DNA of 64,000 bases from assembly GCF_036965045.1 (NCBI RefSeq), contig NZ_JBALOV010000053.1, positions 1 through 64,000 of the forward strand, read 5' to 3'. Source of the DNA: Ferdinandcohnia sp036965045 (lineage in GTDB: Bacteria > Bacillota > Bacilli > Bacillales > Bacillaceae_L). The position numbers were made by a program, and so were the translations under genes. The notes below the pieces were generated by a model. The model worked only from the letters and a program-made list of their open reading frames with translations. It did not search any database and had not been told where the DNA came from. Positions 34,017 through 43,305 of this stretch are shown in pieces (position 1 is the first letter of the stretch; every line of letters starts with the position of its first letter).

Positions 34017-35621
34017 TTATTGATTCTTCCATGTATTCCAGAATCGTTGGCCAACCCAATTATCGTAGACTGGTATTTTTTCACTCTTAATATCTAATTT
34101 TGTTTCATTTGCAATTTTTATAAATGGAAGCTCATCATTTACAGTTTGGTTCATGTCTGCTAATATCTCTTTTCTTTCCTCTGGAGATGCAGTTACACCC
34201 CATGTATTAAGGAGACTACCCCAACGTTCACTAGTGTACCAACCACTGCTTGCTGTATCCATTACTAGCATACCTAATTCACTAGGTGAGAAACGGGTAG
34301 ACCATCCAACAACAACTAAATCCCAGTTTTTTGGATCTTGCCATTTTTCAAGATATGTTGCCCATTCATATGGAACTAACTCTACCGAAAAACCAATTTC
34401 TTCCATTTGTTGCTTCATCATTTGTGAGATTCGCTTATACGTATCTGAATCATTTGAGAACATGATTTTAACTGGTTCTCCATTGTAATCAGACTCTTCT
34501 AGTAATTGCTTTGCCTTCTCTTTGTCATATGTTAAATAGTCATCGAAACCTTGATCACTATATAGTTCTGTTTGTTCTGGATCAAATAATGCACCATCTA
34601 GTAGGTAAAAGTCCGGATTCCCATAAGTTGATTCAGCAATAGCTTTTTTATCTAAGACAAGATTCAATGCCTGACGAACTTTTAAGTCATTAAATGGTGG
34701 TTCCGATTTATCCGGAGTCGTAACTGTATATCCATTAATATACGTTACTGGATCAATATTTGGAGTCGTTTCAACTACCTCATACAAGTCAGTAGGAATC
34801 GACTGCGCGTAATCATAAATTTCCGTTTTCAGACCATTGATCATGACTTGCGGATCTTTTACAATTAAAAACTTAATTTCATCAAAATATGCGGTCTTTT
34901 TACCTGTTACTCCACCCCAATCTTCTTCCTCACGGGCAGAATAATCTTCAAAGCGAGTTAGAACAATTTCTTTGCCTCGTTCCCATTTTTCAAATTGGAA
35001 AGGACCAGTTCCAATGAACTGTTCTGTTGTCAGTGGCTTTTCACCGGCTGCTTCTGCAATTTCTTTTGGAATAACCATTAGCGCTGATTTCGGTGCTGCC
35101 ATATCAGACATTAAAGAGCTGTAAACTTGGTTTAGTTTGACTTCTACAGTTAACTCATCTAGTGCCTTCACAGATTCAATGTAATTATACGTATTCTTCC
35201 CTACAGAAGAAACTTTCCCCCAGCGTTCAAATGATGCTACAACATCTTCAGCCGCAACTGTTGATCCATCATGGAAATTTACACCTTCACGAATTTTGAT
35301 CGTATATACCTTTTGGTCATCACTAACATCGTAGTTCTCAGCAACCATTGGTTTTACTTGGTAATCTTTATCAAGTGCAAATATGTTTTCAAAAATATGC
35401 CAAGCAATATCTCTTGTTGGCGATGAACCGTTAGACATCCAGTCAAGTGTATCTGGTTCTGAAGCATAAGCAACTTTCAATGTCCCGCCTTTTACCGGTT
35501 CCGCAGCTGCTTTGTCTTTTTCACCAGTACTCTTAGCACTTCCTGCATCGTCCTGGTTACCACAGCCGAATAATAATACTGTTAATAATAGAGCAATTAA
35601 TAACTGAAAGCTTCTTTTCAT
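34017..35621 (-). CDS. Peptide ABC transporter substrate-binding lipoprotein (SBP family 5)
   Basis: 534 residues. A lipoprotein signal ends in LLLTVLLFGCGN (lipid-modified Cys near 20). The mature protein has the family-5 opening GGTLKVAYASEPDTLDWMSNGSS, the VNFHDGSTVAAEDVVASFERW motif and TGPFQFEKWERG. It binds oligopeptides, or amide-containing compounds, outside the membrane. The neighbouring M20D amidohydrolase upstream in the operon suggests that N-acylated amino acids or dipeptides may be the cargo. Confidence 0.93.
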   Translation of the reverse strand: MKRSFQLLIALLLTVLLFGCGNQDDAGSAKSTGEKDKAAAEPVKGGTLKVAYASEPDTLDWMSNGSSPTRDIAWHIFENIFALDKDYQVKPMVAENYDVSDDQKVYTIKIREGVNFHDGSTVAAEDVVASFERWGKVSSVGKNTYNYIESVKALDELTVEVKLNQVYSSLMSDMAAPKSALMVIPKEIAEAAGEKPLTTEQFIGTGPFQFEKWERGKEIVLTRFEDYSAREEEDWGGVTGKKTAYFDEIKFLIVKDPQVMINGLKTEIYDYAQSIPTDLYEVVETTPNIDPVTYINGYTVTTPDKSEPPFNDLKVRQALNLVLDKKAIAESTYGNPDFYLLDGALFDPEQTELYSDQGFDDYLTYDKEKAKQLLEESDYNGEPVKIMFSNDSDTYKRISQMMKQQMEEIGFSVELVPYEWATYLEKWQDPKNWDLVVVGWSTRFSPSELGMLVMDTASSGWYTSERWGSLLNTWGVTASPEERKEILADMNQTVNDELPFIKIANETKLDIKSEKIPVYDNWVGQRFWNTWKNQ

Positions 35622-35667
35622 CTGTATGTTTTCCTCTCTAATTGAAAGATTTATAGTTTGCTAGTTT

Positions 35668-36864
35668 TTAAAATAAGTAATGGGATACGATTTTCACGAA
35701 AGATTTAGAGATGTTAACCAATGCTCTTTCATCAAAATCAAATCTTGGATGATGATGTGGATAATGGGTAGCTTCATCTTCATTTTGAGAACCGACATTA
35801 AAAAATGTTCCCGGTCTTTCCTTTAGAAAATAAGCAAAATCTTCAGCTCCCATTGTTGGTGTTTTCTCGACAACATTCTGTTCGGAAAATACTTCTGACA
35901 AAAGTCCTCTCACTGTATCCGTTTCTTTTTTATGATTATAAAGAGCTGGATACCCTCGTAGGTAATCAATGTCATAGTTTGCATGATAGGCACTCGTTAT
36001 TCCTTTAACAATGTTGTTAATCTCGGCCTCCACTTGGTCACGAACGTCTTCATCAAATGTACGAACGGTTCCTTCGATTTTCGCAGTATCTGGAATAACA
36101 TTAAAGGCACTGCCAGCATGGAAGACACCGATTGTAACAACAGCTGATTTCAGTGGATCTATACTTCGGCTTACGATTTTTTGTAACCCCTCCACGACAC
36201 TGCTTCCAATTACAAGTGAATCAACTGTTTGATGTGGTCTTGCACCATGACCACCACGGCCTTTAATCGTAATCTCGAATTTATCAACCGCAGCCATTTG
36301 ATATCCTTCCCCAACTGCGACCTTTCCTAGTGGAATATCGGAAGCGAGATGGGCTCCAAACACATAATCTACTTCATCTAGAATACCTTGCTCAATCATA
36401 AACTTCGCCCCGCCTGGAGGTTTTTCTTCAGCTGGTTGGAAGACAAAAACGATTGTACCTTTTATTTTTTCACGGTATTTACTAAGCGTGCGCGCTGTAC
36501 CTAATAAAGCAGAGGTATGTCCATCATGCCCACACGCATGCATCACCCCAGGTTTCGTAGATTTATAGGGCACCTCTTTTTCATCTTCAATTGGCAGGGC
36601 ATCAAAATCAGCTCTAAGGGCGATGGTTTTCCCCGGTTCATCCCCTCTTAAGATAGCAACAAGCCCATTTCCACCAATTTGCGTCTGTACCTCTAAGCCA
36701 AAACTCACCAACTTCTCCTCGATATATTTGGCAGTATGTACTTCTTCAAATGAAAGCTCTGGATGCTGATGCATGTATCTTCTCCAGTTCGTCATATCTT
36801 CAAAACTATTATCTAACTCAGCAAAAATAGCTGATAAACTTTCATTTTTCAGTGCTTGGCTCAT
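35668..36864 (-). CDS. M20D family amidohydrolase (N-acyl amino acid/peptide deacylase type)
   Basis: 398 residues. Metal-binding motif HACGHDGH at 109-116, catalytic FQPAEEKPPGG near 155, and a C-terminal histidine cluster TMGAEDFAYF...HYPHHHPRFDFDE. The layout is of the HipO/aminoacylase/carboxypeptidase subfamily, which cleaves an acyl or aroyl group from an amino acid. It is the promoter-proximal gene of the peptide transporter operon (46 bp before the binding-protein gene), so it probably processes the imported substrate in the cytoplasm. Confidence 0.92.
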   Translation of the reverse strand: MSQALKNESLSAIFAELDNSFEDMTNWRRYMHQHPELSFEEVHTAKYIEEKLVSFGLEVQTQIGGNGLVAILRGDEPGKTIALRADFDALPIEDEKEVPYKSTKPGVMHACGHDGHTSALLGTARTLSKYREKIKGTIVFVFQPAEEKPPGGAKFMIEQGILDEVDYVFGAHLASDIPLGKVAVGEGYQMAAVDKFEITIKGRGGHGARPHQTVDSLVIGSSVVEGLQKIVSRSIDPLKSAVVTIGVFHAGSAFNVIPDTAKIEGTVRTFDEDVRDQVEAEINNIVKGITSAYHANYDIDYLRGYPALYNHKKETDTVRGLLSEVFSEQNVVEKTPTMGAEDFAYFLKERPGTFFNVGSQNEDEATHYPHHHPRFDFDERALVNISKSFVKIVSHYLF

Positions 36865-36952
36865 TCCTAACCCTCATTTCTATTTGAATCAAAAACTTCC
36901 AATTCATTTTAATCCCATAAATCCCATATGTCAACTAGGTTATCTCGGGATT

Positions 36953-36982
36953 AGAAAAAAGCAGGTGCTACCCTGCTTTTCA
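36953..36982 (-). terminator. Intrinsic terminator of the Rieske-FAD gene
   Basis: Stem AGCAGG/CCCTGCT with TTTTTTCT on the minus strand, 16 bp after the stop at 36998. Confidence 0.8.
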
Positions 36983-36997
36983 ACACTTTCTAACTAT

Positions 36998-38563
36998 TTA
37001 ATAGCCGGAATCCTCTGACGTGAGGTTATCCAACATCGTATAATCGTATTGCTGCAATGGCTTTTCAGCAGGTCCTTCTAGCACTTCGCCTGTATATGAA
37101 AATCTCGATCCGTGGCAAGGGCAGTCCCATGATTTTTCACCATTATTCCAATGTACTTCACAGCCTACATGGGTACATGTTGTATCTACAACGTAAAGCT
37201 TACCATTTTCGTCTTTATAGGCGCCTTTTCGATGTCCATCAATCGAAATGACCGCACCTTCTCCATTTGGTATATCAGCCACATTTTTTTGTGGAATTTC
37301 CATTTTTCCTTGGATTAAGTGCTTGACGACTTTCGCATTGTTGACAAAGAAATTTTTCAACGAAGGATGCGCATAGAAACGAGCTGGTGAGTACAAGTCG
37401 CGATACGGATTATTCCGCTTTAAAATGATATCCCTAAATAACAGCGCAGCAGCTGTACTATTTGTCATGCCCCATTTACGGAATCCGGTTGCCACCAAAA
37501 TATTCGGTTCACCCGTTGTGAGTTCCCCGATATAAGGGATTTTGTCCAAGGTTTGAAGATCTTGTGCGGACCAGCGGTATTGAATATCTTCTACATTAAA
37601 TACTTTCTCTCCAAACGTTCCTAATGAATTGTATTCTTCCTTCGTTTCAGTTCTTTCCCCAGTCTGATGGTTACCCCCTGCAATTAAAATATAATCTTCA
37701 CCATTTTTCGATGCCGATCTTAGCGAACGAGTAGGTTGATCAGCGCTGAGGTACATTCCACCTGGATAGTTTTCCTTTGCTTTCACAGCAACTATGTACG
37801 AACGTGAAGCCTTCAACCTCGTTGAATAAAATCCGGTACCCTCATAAAATGGAAAATGAGAACAAGCAAGGACAAAACCACCAGTAACCCGATTGCCATC
37901 ACGTGTCAGAACAGTAGGCTTTTCTCCTGTTTCTACATTGACCGCAACTGTATCTTCAAATATCTGTCCACCTTTTTCTGTAATAATCTTAATCAGATGT
38001 GATAAATATTTTACAGGGTGAAATTGTGCCTGATTTTTCATGACAATTGCATTTTTGATGTCAATTTTAAAAGGAATACTGTCAACGATCCCCCCATCAA
38101 TTCCGATTTTTTTATACGCTTCAGCTTCTTTTTCAATCTTTTGGGCATACTCATCTGTCGTTGAGTAAACATACGCATCCTGTTCTTTAAAATCACAATC
38201 AATCTGATGTTCTTCTACTGTTTGTTGAATGAATTTTTTTGCATCGGTGTTTGCTTCATAGTAAAGCCTAGCTGTGGTTTTTCCGAAATTTGTGATGAAT
38301 TCATCATAGATGAGGTCATGCTGTGCCGTAACCTTCGCAGTCGTGTGCCCTGTTGTACCATTGAGAAGACGATCTGCCTCCAATACAGCAACCTTCAGTC
38401 CTTCATTTACTAAAACATAGGCTGAAGTTAGCCCCGCAATTCCTCCACCTACAATCACTACATCAACCTCAAGGTCCTCCTTAAGTGGAGGAAATTGCGG
38501 AATGTCAACATCGACTCTCCATAATGGCTCAGGTGTTTTAGGAAGTTTTTCGTTGTTTGCCAC
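36998..38563 (-). CDS. FAD-dependent oxidoreductase with C-terminal Rieske domain
   Basis: 521 residues. An N-terminal DAO-type FAD domain has the dinucleotide motif VVIVGGGIAGLTSAY near 35-49 and ATGFRKWGMTNSTAAALL near 385. The last 80 residues are a Rieske 2Fe-2S domain with CTHVGCEVHWN and CPCHGSRFS supplying both Cys-His pairs. This is the architecture of the B. subtilis YhfW type. The start is GTG at 38563 after GAGGG. Electrons probably pass between an amine or hydroxy-acid substrate, FAD and the cluster, but the substrate is unknown. It is monocistronic. Confidence 0.92.
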   Translation of the reverse strand: MANNEKLPKTPEPLWRVDVDIPQFPPLKEDLEVDVVIVGGGIAGLTSAYVLVNEGLKVAVLEADRLLNGTTGHTTAKVTAQHDLIYDEFITNFGKTTARLYYEANTDAKKFIQQTVEEHQIDCDFKEQDAYVYSTTDEYAQKIEKEAEAYKKIGIDGGIVDSIPFKIDIKNAIVMKNQAQFHPVKYLSHLIKIITEKGGQIFEDTVAVNVETGEKPTVLTRDGNRVTGGFVLACSHFPFYEGTGFYSTRLKASRSYIVAVKAKENYPGGMYLSADQPTRSLRSASKNGEDYILIAGGNHQTGERTETKEEYNSLGTFGEKVFNVEDIQYRWSAQDLQTLDKIPYIGELTTGEPNILVATGFRKWGMTNSTAAALLFRDIILKRNNPYRDLYSPARFYAHPSLKNFFVNNAKVVKHLIQGKMEIPQKNVADIPNGEGAVISIDGHRKGAYKDENGKLYVVDTTCTHVGCEVHWNNGEKSWDCPCHGSRFSYTGEVLEGPAEKPLQQYDYTMLDNLTSEDSGY

Positions 38564-38809
38564 ATTAAACCCTCATTTCCTAAATAAGTAATTTTGCCAT
38601 TAGGTTTTCCAGTAATTTGGGTATCATACATGGAGGGTGAGGGAAATGATGAGTGTATCTTAGAAATAATTGGGAGATTTACTTTTGTGGCTTTGGAATG
38701 AAGTAATCTTTCCTTAGATTCGTTCGGGACTACATAGGATTAACCAACTCCAGAATGTATTTCAAAATAAAAGGCAAAACTAACTTGAATCGAAAAAGGG
38801 GGTTATTCA

Positions 38810-39463
38810 ATGGCTACAAGCTTTTATCCGAAAGAAAACATAAAACATTTTGCAAAAATTAAGGACCTTGCACCAGAACAGTTACAAGCCTATAATGCGT
38901 TTGGTAAAGCGGCTATGCAAGATGGAGTCTTATCTAGGAAGGAAAAGGAAATAATTGCGGTTGCGATTGCACATGTGACAGAGTGTCCTTATTGTATTGA
39001 TGCACATACAAAAGGTGCGAAAAAAGCGGGTGCATCATTGGAAGAGTTAACAGAGGCCGTTTTTGTTGTCGCTGCGGTTGAAGCTGGAGGAGCGGTAACC
39101 CATAGCACACATGTACGTAATGCCAAAAATCAAGAAGCTTCCGATACACTTTATACTCGCTCTAATTTAAAACATCTTGGCCAATTAGGAAAGTTTGCGC
39201 CAGATGGTTTCAAAGCTTATGCCGCTTTTAGTGCCACAGCAACAAAAGAAGGAATATTAAACAGTAAGTTTAAAGAAATTATTGCCGTTGCTGTCGCAAA
39301 CGCAACTCAATGTCCATACTGCATTGATGTTCATTCAAAGAATGCCGTAAAGCTTGGGGCGACGAGTGAGGAGCTTGCAGAAGCCATTTTGGTAACTGCA
39401 GCACTCCGAGCAGGCGGTGCTTATGCCCATCTAGCGAATCTCATTCAAAGCTACGAAGAATAA
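38810..39463 (+). CDS. Tandem AhpD/carboxymuconolactone decarboxylase-like protein
   Basis: 217 residues made of two similar halves. The first has RKEKEIIAVAIAHVTECPYC and DAHTKGAKKAGAS near 40-75; the second has KFKEIIAVAVANATQCPYC and DVHSKNAVKLGAT near 150-185. Both keep the redox CPYC pair and the downstream His of AhpD-type alkylhydroperoxidases. AAAGGGGG precedes the ATG. Peroxide reduction coupled to a thiol partner is the likely activity. The fused double domain would imitate a dimer in one chain. Confidence 0.9.
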   Translation: MATSFYPKENIKHFAKIKDLAPEQLQAYNAFGKAAMQDGVLSRKEKEIIAVAIAHVTECPYCIDAHTKGAKKAGASLEELTEAVFVVAAVEAGGAVTHSTHVRNAKNQEASDTLYTRSNLKHLGQLGKFAPDGFKAYAAFSATATKEGILNSKFKEIIAVAVANATQCPYCIDVHSKNAVKLGATSEELAEAILVTAALRAGGAYAHLANLIQSYEE

Positions 39464-39473
39464 AATGACCTTC

Positions 39474-39499
39474 TTCCCCAGAATACTCTGGGGCATTTT
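39474..39499 (+). terminator. Intrinsic terminator of the AhpD-like gene
   Basis: CCCCAGA-atac-TCTGGGG followed by CATTTTTG. Confidence 0.85.
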
Positions 39500-39522
39500 T
39501 GCCCGGATTGTTTCTTTCACGC

Positions 39523-39554
39523 TAAAAAGCACCCATCCAACTGGACAGGTGCTA
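39523..39554 (-). terminator. Intrinsic terminator
   Basis: On the minus strand AGCACCTGTCCA/TGGATGGGTGCT is followed by TTTTTAG, 16 bp past the stop of the membrane protein gene at 39570. Confidence 0.8.
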
Positions 39555-39569
39555 TCGTTCATTTAGTAT

Positions 39570-39881
39570 TTACAGAATGTACTCCATCACAAAATACACA
39601 ACTAAACATAGGAGTGATCCTGTTAAAAACGGACTAATTTTTAGCATCGCTTTTTCATGTTTTGGTTTATAGCTTCCTAGAAATGAATTAAAAACGGCAA
39701 CCTCTGAGTTTTTTGTGAAAATATCGCCCGAGGAGCCTGTTAGAAAGGCAACTAGAATAAAGAAACAAGAGCCGAAAAACATGGTAGTTAACAGATTTGC
39801 ATCTAAATAAAGGGAAATCCCAAATAGGATTGCGACCTCTATGGCAGTAATAAGGAGCGCAAATGTCATGTGTCGTACCAT
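39570..39881 (-). CDS. Small membrane protein, 103 residues
   Basis: Three hydrophobic segments: about 7-25 (FALLITAIEVAILFGISLYL), 31-50 (LTTMFFGSCFFILVAFLTG) and the C-terminus (TGSLLCLVVYFVMEYIL), with a charged loop KPKHEKAMLK between the last two. AAGGGGGG precedes the ATG. Monocistronic. Family not recognised. Confidence 0.65.
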   Translation of the reverse strand: MVRHMTFALLITAIEVAILFGISLYLDANLLTTMFFGSCFFILVAFLTGSSGDIFTKNSEVAVFNSFLGSYKPKHEKAMLKISPFLTGSLLCLVVYFVMEYIL

Positions 39882-40019
39882 TGTTCATCCCCCCTTCCCC
39901 AAACTGCTGATACCATTACATACGAATGAGCGCGAGAAAAGTTTCGGAATGTTTTGTATATCATATTCAACTATTTCAATATTTAGTCCTTACATGAAAT
40001 ATGCCTGACTAGACTAAAT

Positions 40020-41087
40020 TTATTCACCTCTATTGCAATGTATGCAGTTGCCACGACGACGATAATAGTAGGAAATTGTAGCAAGCCCCAGAGCAACTCC
40101 CCAAGGAACCCATGTCAACATCGGCCCAATTGTCCCTCCAATTTCACTTAATACAATCCCCTCAGCTGGAACAAATCCAAACTTTAAGGCGAAAAAGCCA
40201 ATGGTAAAAATAAAACCAGCTGTTGTCAAAGCGATTGCGATTATAGATGCAGGAATAACAGCCATCATAATTGGTACTCTCTTGCCCCGAATGAACGGAA
40301 CCCATCGTGGAATTTCTTCTCCCCACTTCTGGATTAATCCAATTGTTAAAAGTCCTCCTCCTATACACAACCCTCCAAAGACCCATTCAGTCAAAGTTGC
40401 CGCAGGATTCACTTTTACACTTTCTTCTAAGAATTGCCCCCCAACACCAAGAGGGATTCCTAATGCCCAAGCAATTCTGGTAACAGCATATGGCAGTGGA
40501 GCAAGTGCAGCTATGATTGTTATCCAATTTGCCCACCTAATTAACACAAATGGCTGACCATTTTCTTTTCTCCCGCAATACCTGCAAGCATTTCGTACTT
40601 TACGTTGATAAGAAACAGCTGCAAAAATCCACAATAGTGCACCAATAATGCAAAAAACTTGATTTAACATCTGCCAGCTAAATGCAAACTTAAACAAAAA
40701 AGCATAAGCTATGGCAGCAATCAATCGAGAGTCAGGTATAAAAAGGAGTAAGAAAACAGCAAACACCCACGAAAAAAGAATGATAAATGAGTGATTGACC
40801 ATTTTTCCCCATGGACGATTCATAGCTAAACCAAGAAATAATCCGAGAAAACAAAGAACACAAAAGACTAAACTACCTGCTTGAACTGGCAGATAAGTAA
40901 ATAATGCTGAAAAGATTCCCGTTCCTGGTTCCTGATGAAAGGGATAGCCTTCCCCACCGAGTAACCAGTAAAAATGCATCAATCCATAAAGTAATGACCA
41001 AAAAGTTGCTGCATACCCTATCCAGGAATACCATTTTATCAGCTGTTTTTCTCGATTACTTTCTACCTTTTGAGTACTAAACTCCAT
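40020..41087 (-). CDS. Multi-spanning membrane protein with internal duplication (DUF3995-like repeats)
   Basis: 355 residues, about eight membrane segments. The two halves resemble each other and the protein at 43306-43992: LLYGLMHFYWLLGGEGYPF... NRPWGKM in the first half, LPYAVTRIAWALGIPLGVGG... IQKWGEEIPRWVPFIRGKRVP in the second. Two CxxC pairs (ACRYCGR in mid-protein and CIHCNRG at the C-terminus) could bind a metal or form disulfides. The repeated unit resembles DUF3995 as I recall it. It is preceded by a GTTTAA-N5-GTTTAA direct repeat and lies downstream of a two-component system, which probably regulates it. Function unknown. Confidence 0.75.
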   Translation of the reverse strand: MEFSTQKVESNREKQLIKWYSWIGYAATFWSLLYGLMHFYWLLGGEGYPFHQEPGTGIFSALFTYLPVQAGSLVFCVLCFLGLFLGLAMNRPWGKMVNHSFIILFSWVFAVFLLLFIPDSRLIAAIAYAFLFKFAFSWQMLNQVFCIIGALLWIFAAVSYQRKVRNACRYCGRKENGQPFVLIRWANWITIIAALAPLPYAVTRIAWALGIPLGVGGQFLEESVKVNPAATLTEWVFGGLCIGGGLLTIGLIQKWGEEIPRWVPFIRGKRVPIMMAVIPASIIAIALTTAGFIFTIGFFALKFGFVPAEGIVLSEIGGTIGPMLTWVPWGVALGLATISYYYRRRGNCIHCNRGE

Positions 41088-41160
41088 TTGAACACAGTCC
41101 TTTCTATTTGTAGCTAATAAAAAGGATATACTTCAAAGGTGTTCATTAAGATGACTTCAA

Positions 41161-41182
41161 GTTTAAGAATTGTTTAAATTTG
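41161..41182. promoter_or_regulatory. Direct repeat GTTTAA-N5-GTTTAA, candidate response-regulator site A
   Basis: Two GTTTAA copies with an 11-bp period, followed by ATTTG, 74 bp upstream of the duplicated membrane protein gene and overlapping the last codons of the kinase gene. It matches site B (44105-44126) at 18 of 22 positions. The period is that of OmpR/PhoB-family binding sites. Confidence 0.6.
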
Positions 41183-42535
41183 CATACCTAAGTAGATGCT
41201 GGTTCCCTCTGAAGAAGTAGATATTTCCCAATCTAAATTCATTTCCTTAACCATGAGTGAAACGATCGATAGTCCAATTCCAGCCCCTTTATCTTCGGAT
41301 TCTTGTTCTAATCCGTAACCCTTATCCTTAATAACAATAAAGGTTGCCCCATTCTGTTCCACGATTTGAATTCCAATATATCGCCCTGATTGAGCATGTC
41401 GAGTGACATTTTGAATTAAGTTATCTAAGATACTTTTAAACCAAATTGGGTCTACCTTCCATATCAGCGATTTTTCCGGTAAATCAATATCGATTTCAAA
41501 GCTTAGCTGTTCGAATATGGGATACCATTCCGCTATAACTTTCCTTACTTCATCCACTATATCCGTATCACGTATTTCGATGGGATGTTTACCAGCTGAA
41601 AGCAGATTATAAGAAAGAAGATTGTTAATCATTTTGTCCATATCATTTAGCTTGTTTTCAACAATTTGAAGTGATTCTATTTCTGCTGCTGATGATGCCT
41701 GATACTTCTTTACGGAATATACGTGTTGCCTCATGACTGTTAAAGGTGTTCGTAAATCATGAGATATATTAGCAATCAGCTGTTTTCTAAGATTCTCTTC
41801 CTCTTTCTCCCTCTCTCGACTGCTCTGCAACTGATTTATCATCTCGTTAAAAGCACCTTCCAGCCTACCAATCTCGTCGTCTCTACTAATTACGACTTCA
41901 TCAGGAATACCTTCATCTCCTGTTTTAGACATCGCCATTTGAAGACTAACAAGCCGTTTGCGAATATTAAAGAAGAAAAACCAAGAGATTACTAGAAAAG
42001 CTCCACAAATGGAAATAAAAAATAGTAAGAATAGAAAGTCTTCATAAAGGGAAATACTGCCGAGGTTTGTGTCAGTAATCGGAACTTGTAAGACCATAAC
42101 CCCTTGACTTGGATCATTTCCAATTAATGCCGTAATCGTATAGACTTTTTGAGTCTCCTTATTCTGTAAAAAAGTATCCACATGAAATTTGCTTTCTTCC
42201 ATAAAAACAAGGGAATCGATAAATGTCCAATTTTTAGGAATATCAGGAGACCGATTTCCGATGAAACTCGATTCGCCTTGTCCATTTATCCAAAACACAT
42301 CTGCCTTAGGATACTTATTTTTTATAGACTCTAGACGGTGATGAATAACCTCCACTTCTTGTCCATCTAGATCAGCTGCCTCTCGTTTCCATAACTCCTC
42401 AATTTCCTCTGAATCGTACAATTCTTTATTAAACAGTAGGGGAGAATAATAAATAGCTGGAATAAGAGGAAAAAGAATTAAAGCAAGTAGAATTAGAAAC
42501 AAATATCTAGTCATTAAAGATTGAAGGAAATTCAT
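41174..42535 (-). CDS. Sensor histidine kinase
   Basis: 453 residues. Membrane segments at about 10-30 and 165-190 bracket an extracellular sensor region of some 135 residues. A HAMP region (RKRLVSLQMAM...DDEIGRLEGAFNEMI) follows, then the H-box NISHDLRTPLTVMRQHV with the phosphorylated His, the N-box DNLIQNVTRHA and the G-boxes KDKGYGL and GAGIGLSIV. The ATG overlaps the response-regulator stop as ATGA. The signal is unknown; the genes on both sides encode related membrane proteins that share a regulatory repeat. Confidence 0.93.
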   Translation of the reverse strand: MNFLQSLMTRYLFLILLALILFPLIPAIYYSPLLFNKELYDSEEIEELWKREAADLDGQEVEVIHHRLESIKNKYPKADVFWINGQGESSFIGNRSPDIPKNWTFIDSLVFMEESKFHVDTFLQNKETQKVYTITALIGNDPSQGVMVLQVPITDTNLGSISLYEDFLFLLFFISICGAFLVISWFFFFNIRKRLVSLQMAMSKTGDEGIPDEVVISRDDEIGRLEGAFNEMINQLQSSREREKEEENLRKQLIANISHDLRTPLTVMRQHVYSVKKYQASSAAEIESLQIVENKLNDMDKMINNLLSYNLLSAGKHPIEIRDTDIVDEVRKVIAEWYPIFEQLSFEIDIDLPEKSLIWKVDPIWFKSILDNLIQNVTRHAQSGRYIGIQIVEQNGATFIVIKDKGYGLEQESEDKGAGIGLSIVSLMVKEMNLDWEISTSSEGTSIYLGMQI

Positions 42536-43206
42536 GATTTCATCCTATACCCAATCCCTCGGATTGTTTCGATGATTTGAGGGTTGCTCGAGTCTACTTC
42601 TATTTTTTCACGCAAGTGGCGAATGTGGACCATTAATGTTTTATCCCCTTCAATATATGGATCTCCCCACACCGCTTCATAGATTTGTTTTTTGGTCAAT
42701 ATTTGATTTAAGTGGTCTACTAAATACATAAATATATGAAATTGTTTTCCAGTCAACACGATGTCTTCATTCGTTTTTGTATTTAAAATACGGTTTGCCT
42801 TCTGATCAATTCGCAAGTGCATAACTTGGATAATCTCTGGTGACACAATTCCAAACCGCCTTACTAATACTTGAATTCGTGCAGCTAGCTCATCAGGATG
42901 GTACGGCTTTGTCATATAATCATCGGCGAAAGTAAGTCCCTGTAACTTATCTTCCATTGACGTTCTTGCTGATAGCATCATGACGGGCGTATGCGGGTAC
43001 TTCTGCTTCAAACGCTGACCGATTGTATATCCATCTAAACCCGGCAGCATAATATCTAAAATGACAAGATCAACCCGCTCCATATGCTTCATTGCCTCAT
43101 GACCTGATGTAATCCAAATGACTTCATATCCAAAATCTGTTAAAAACTTACTTACCCATGAGCCAATTTCTTGATCATCTTCTATATGCAAAATCGTTAG
43201 CTTCAT
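42532..43206 (-). CDS. OmpR/PhoB family response regulator
   Basis: 224 residues from the ATG at 43206, chosen because GAGGG lies upstream; an in-frame start at 43227 would overlap that site. Receiver domain with acidic pair EDD at 9-11, phospho-acceptor Asp51 (LVILDIMLPGLDGY), Ser in MLSART and Lys in DDYMTKPYH. The usual GADDY is FADDY here. A C-terminal winged helix (HLNQILTKKQIYEAVWGD...VHIRHLREKIE) follows. It is coupled to the kinase and probably binds the direct repeats at 41161 and 44105. Confidence 0.93.
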   Translation of the reverse strand: MKLTILHIEDDQEIGSWVSKFLTDFGYEVIWITSGHEAMKHMERVDLVILDIMLPGLDGYTIGQRLKQKYPHTPVMMLSARTSMEDKLQGLTFADDYMTKPYHPDELAARIQVLVRRFGIVSPEIIQVMHLRIDQKANRILNTKTNEDIVLTGKQFHIFMYLVDHLNQILTKKQIYEAVWGDPYIEGDKTLMVHIRHLREKIEVDSSNPQIIETIRGIGYRMKS

Positions 43207-43305
43207 AAACTTGGTCCCTCCCCTCATTCATAAAACAGGAAAATTCCACCTAATTTTACCATGCTACCCGTATAATTTATCTAATTATTTTAAGTTGATT
43301 GACAT

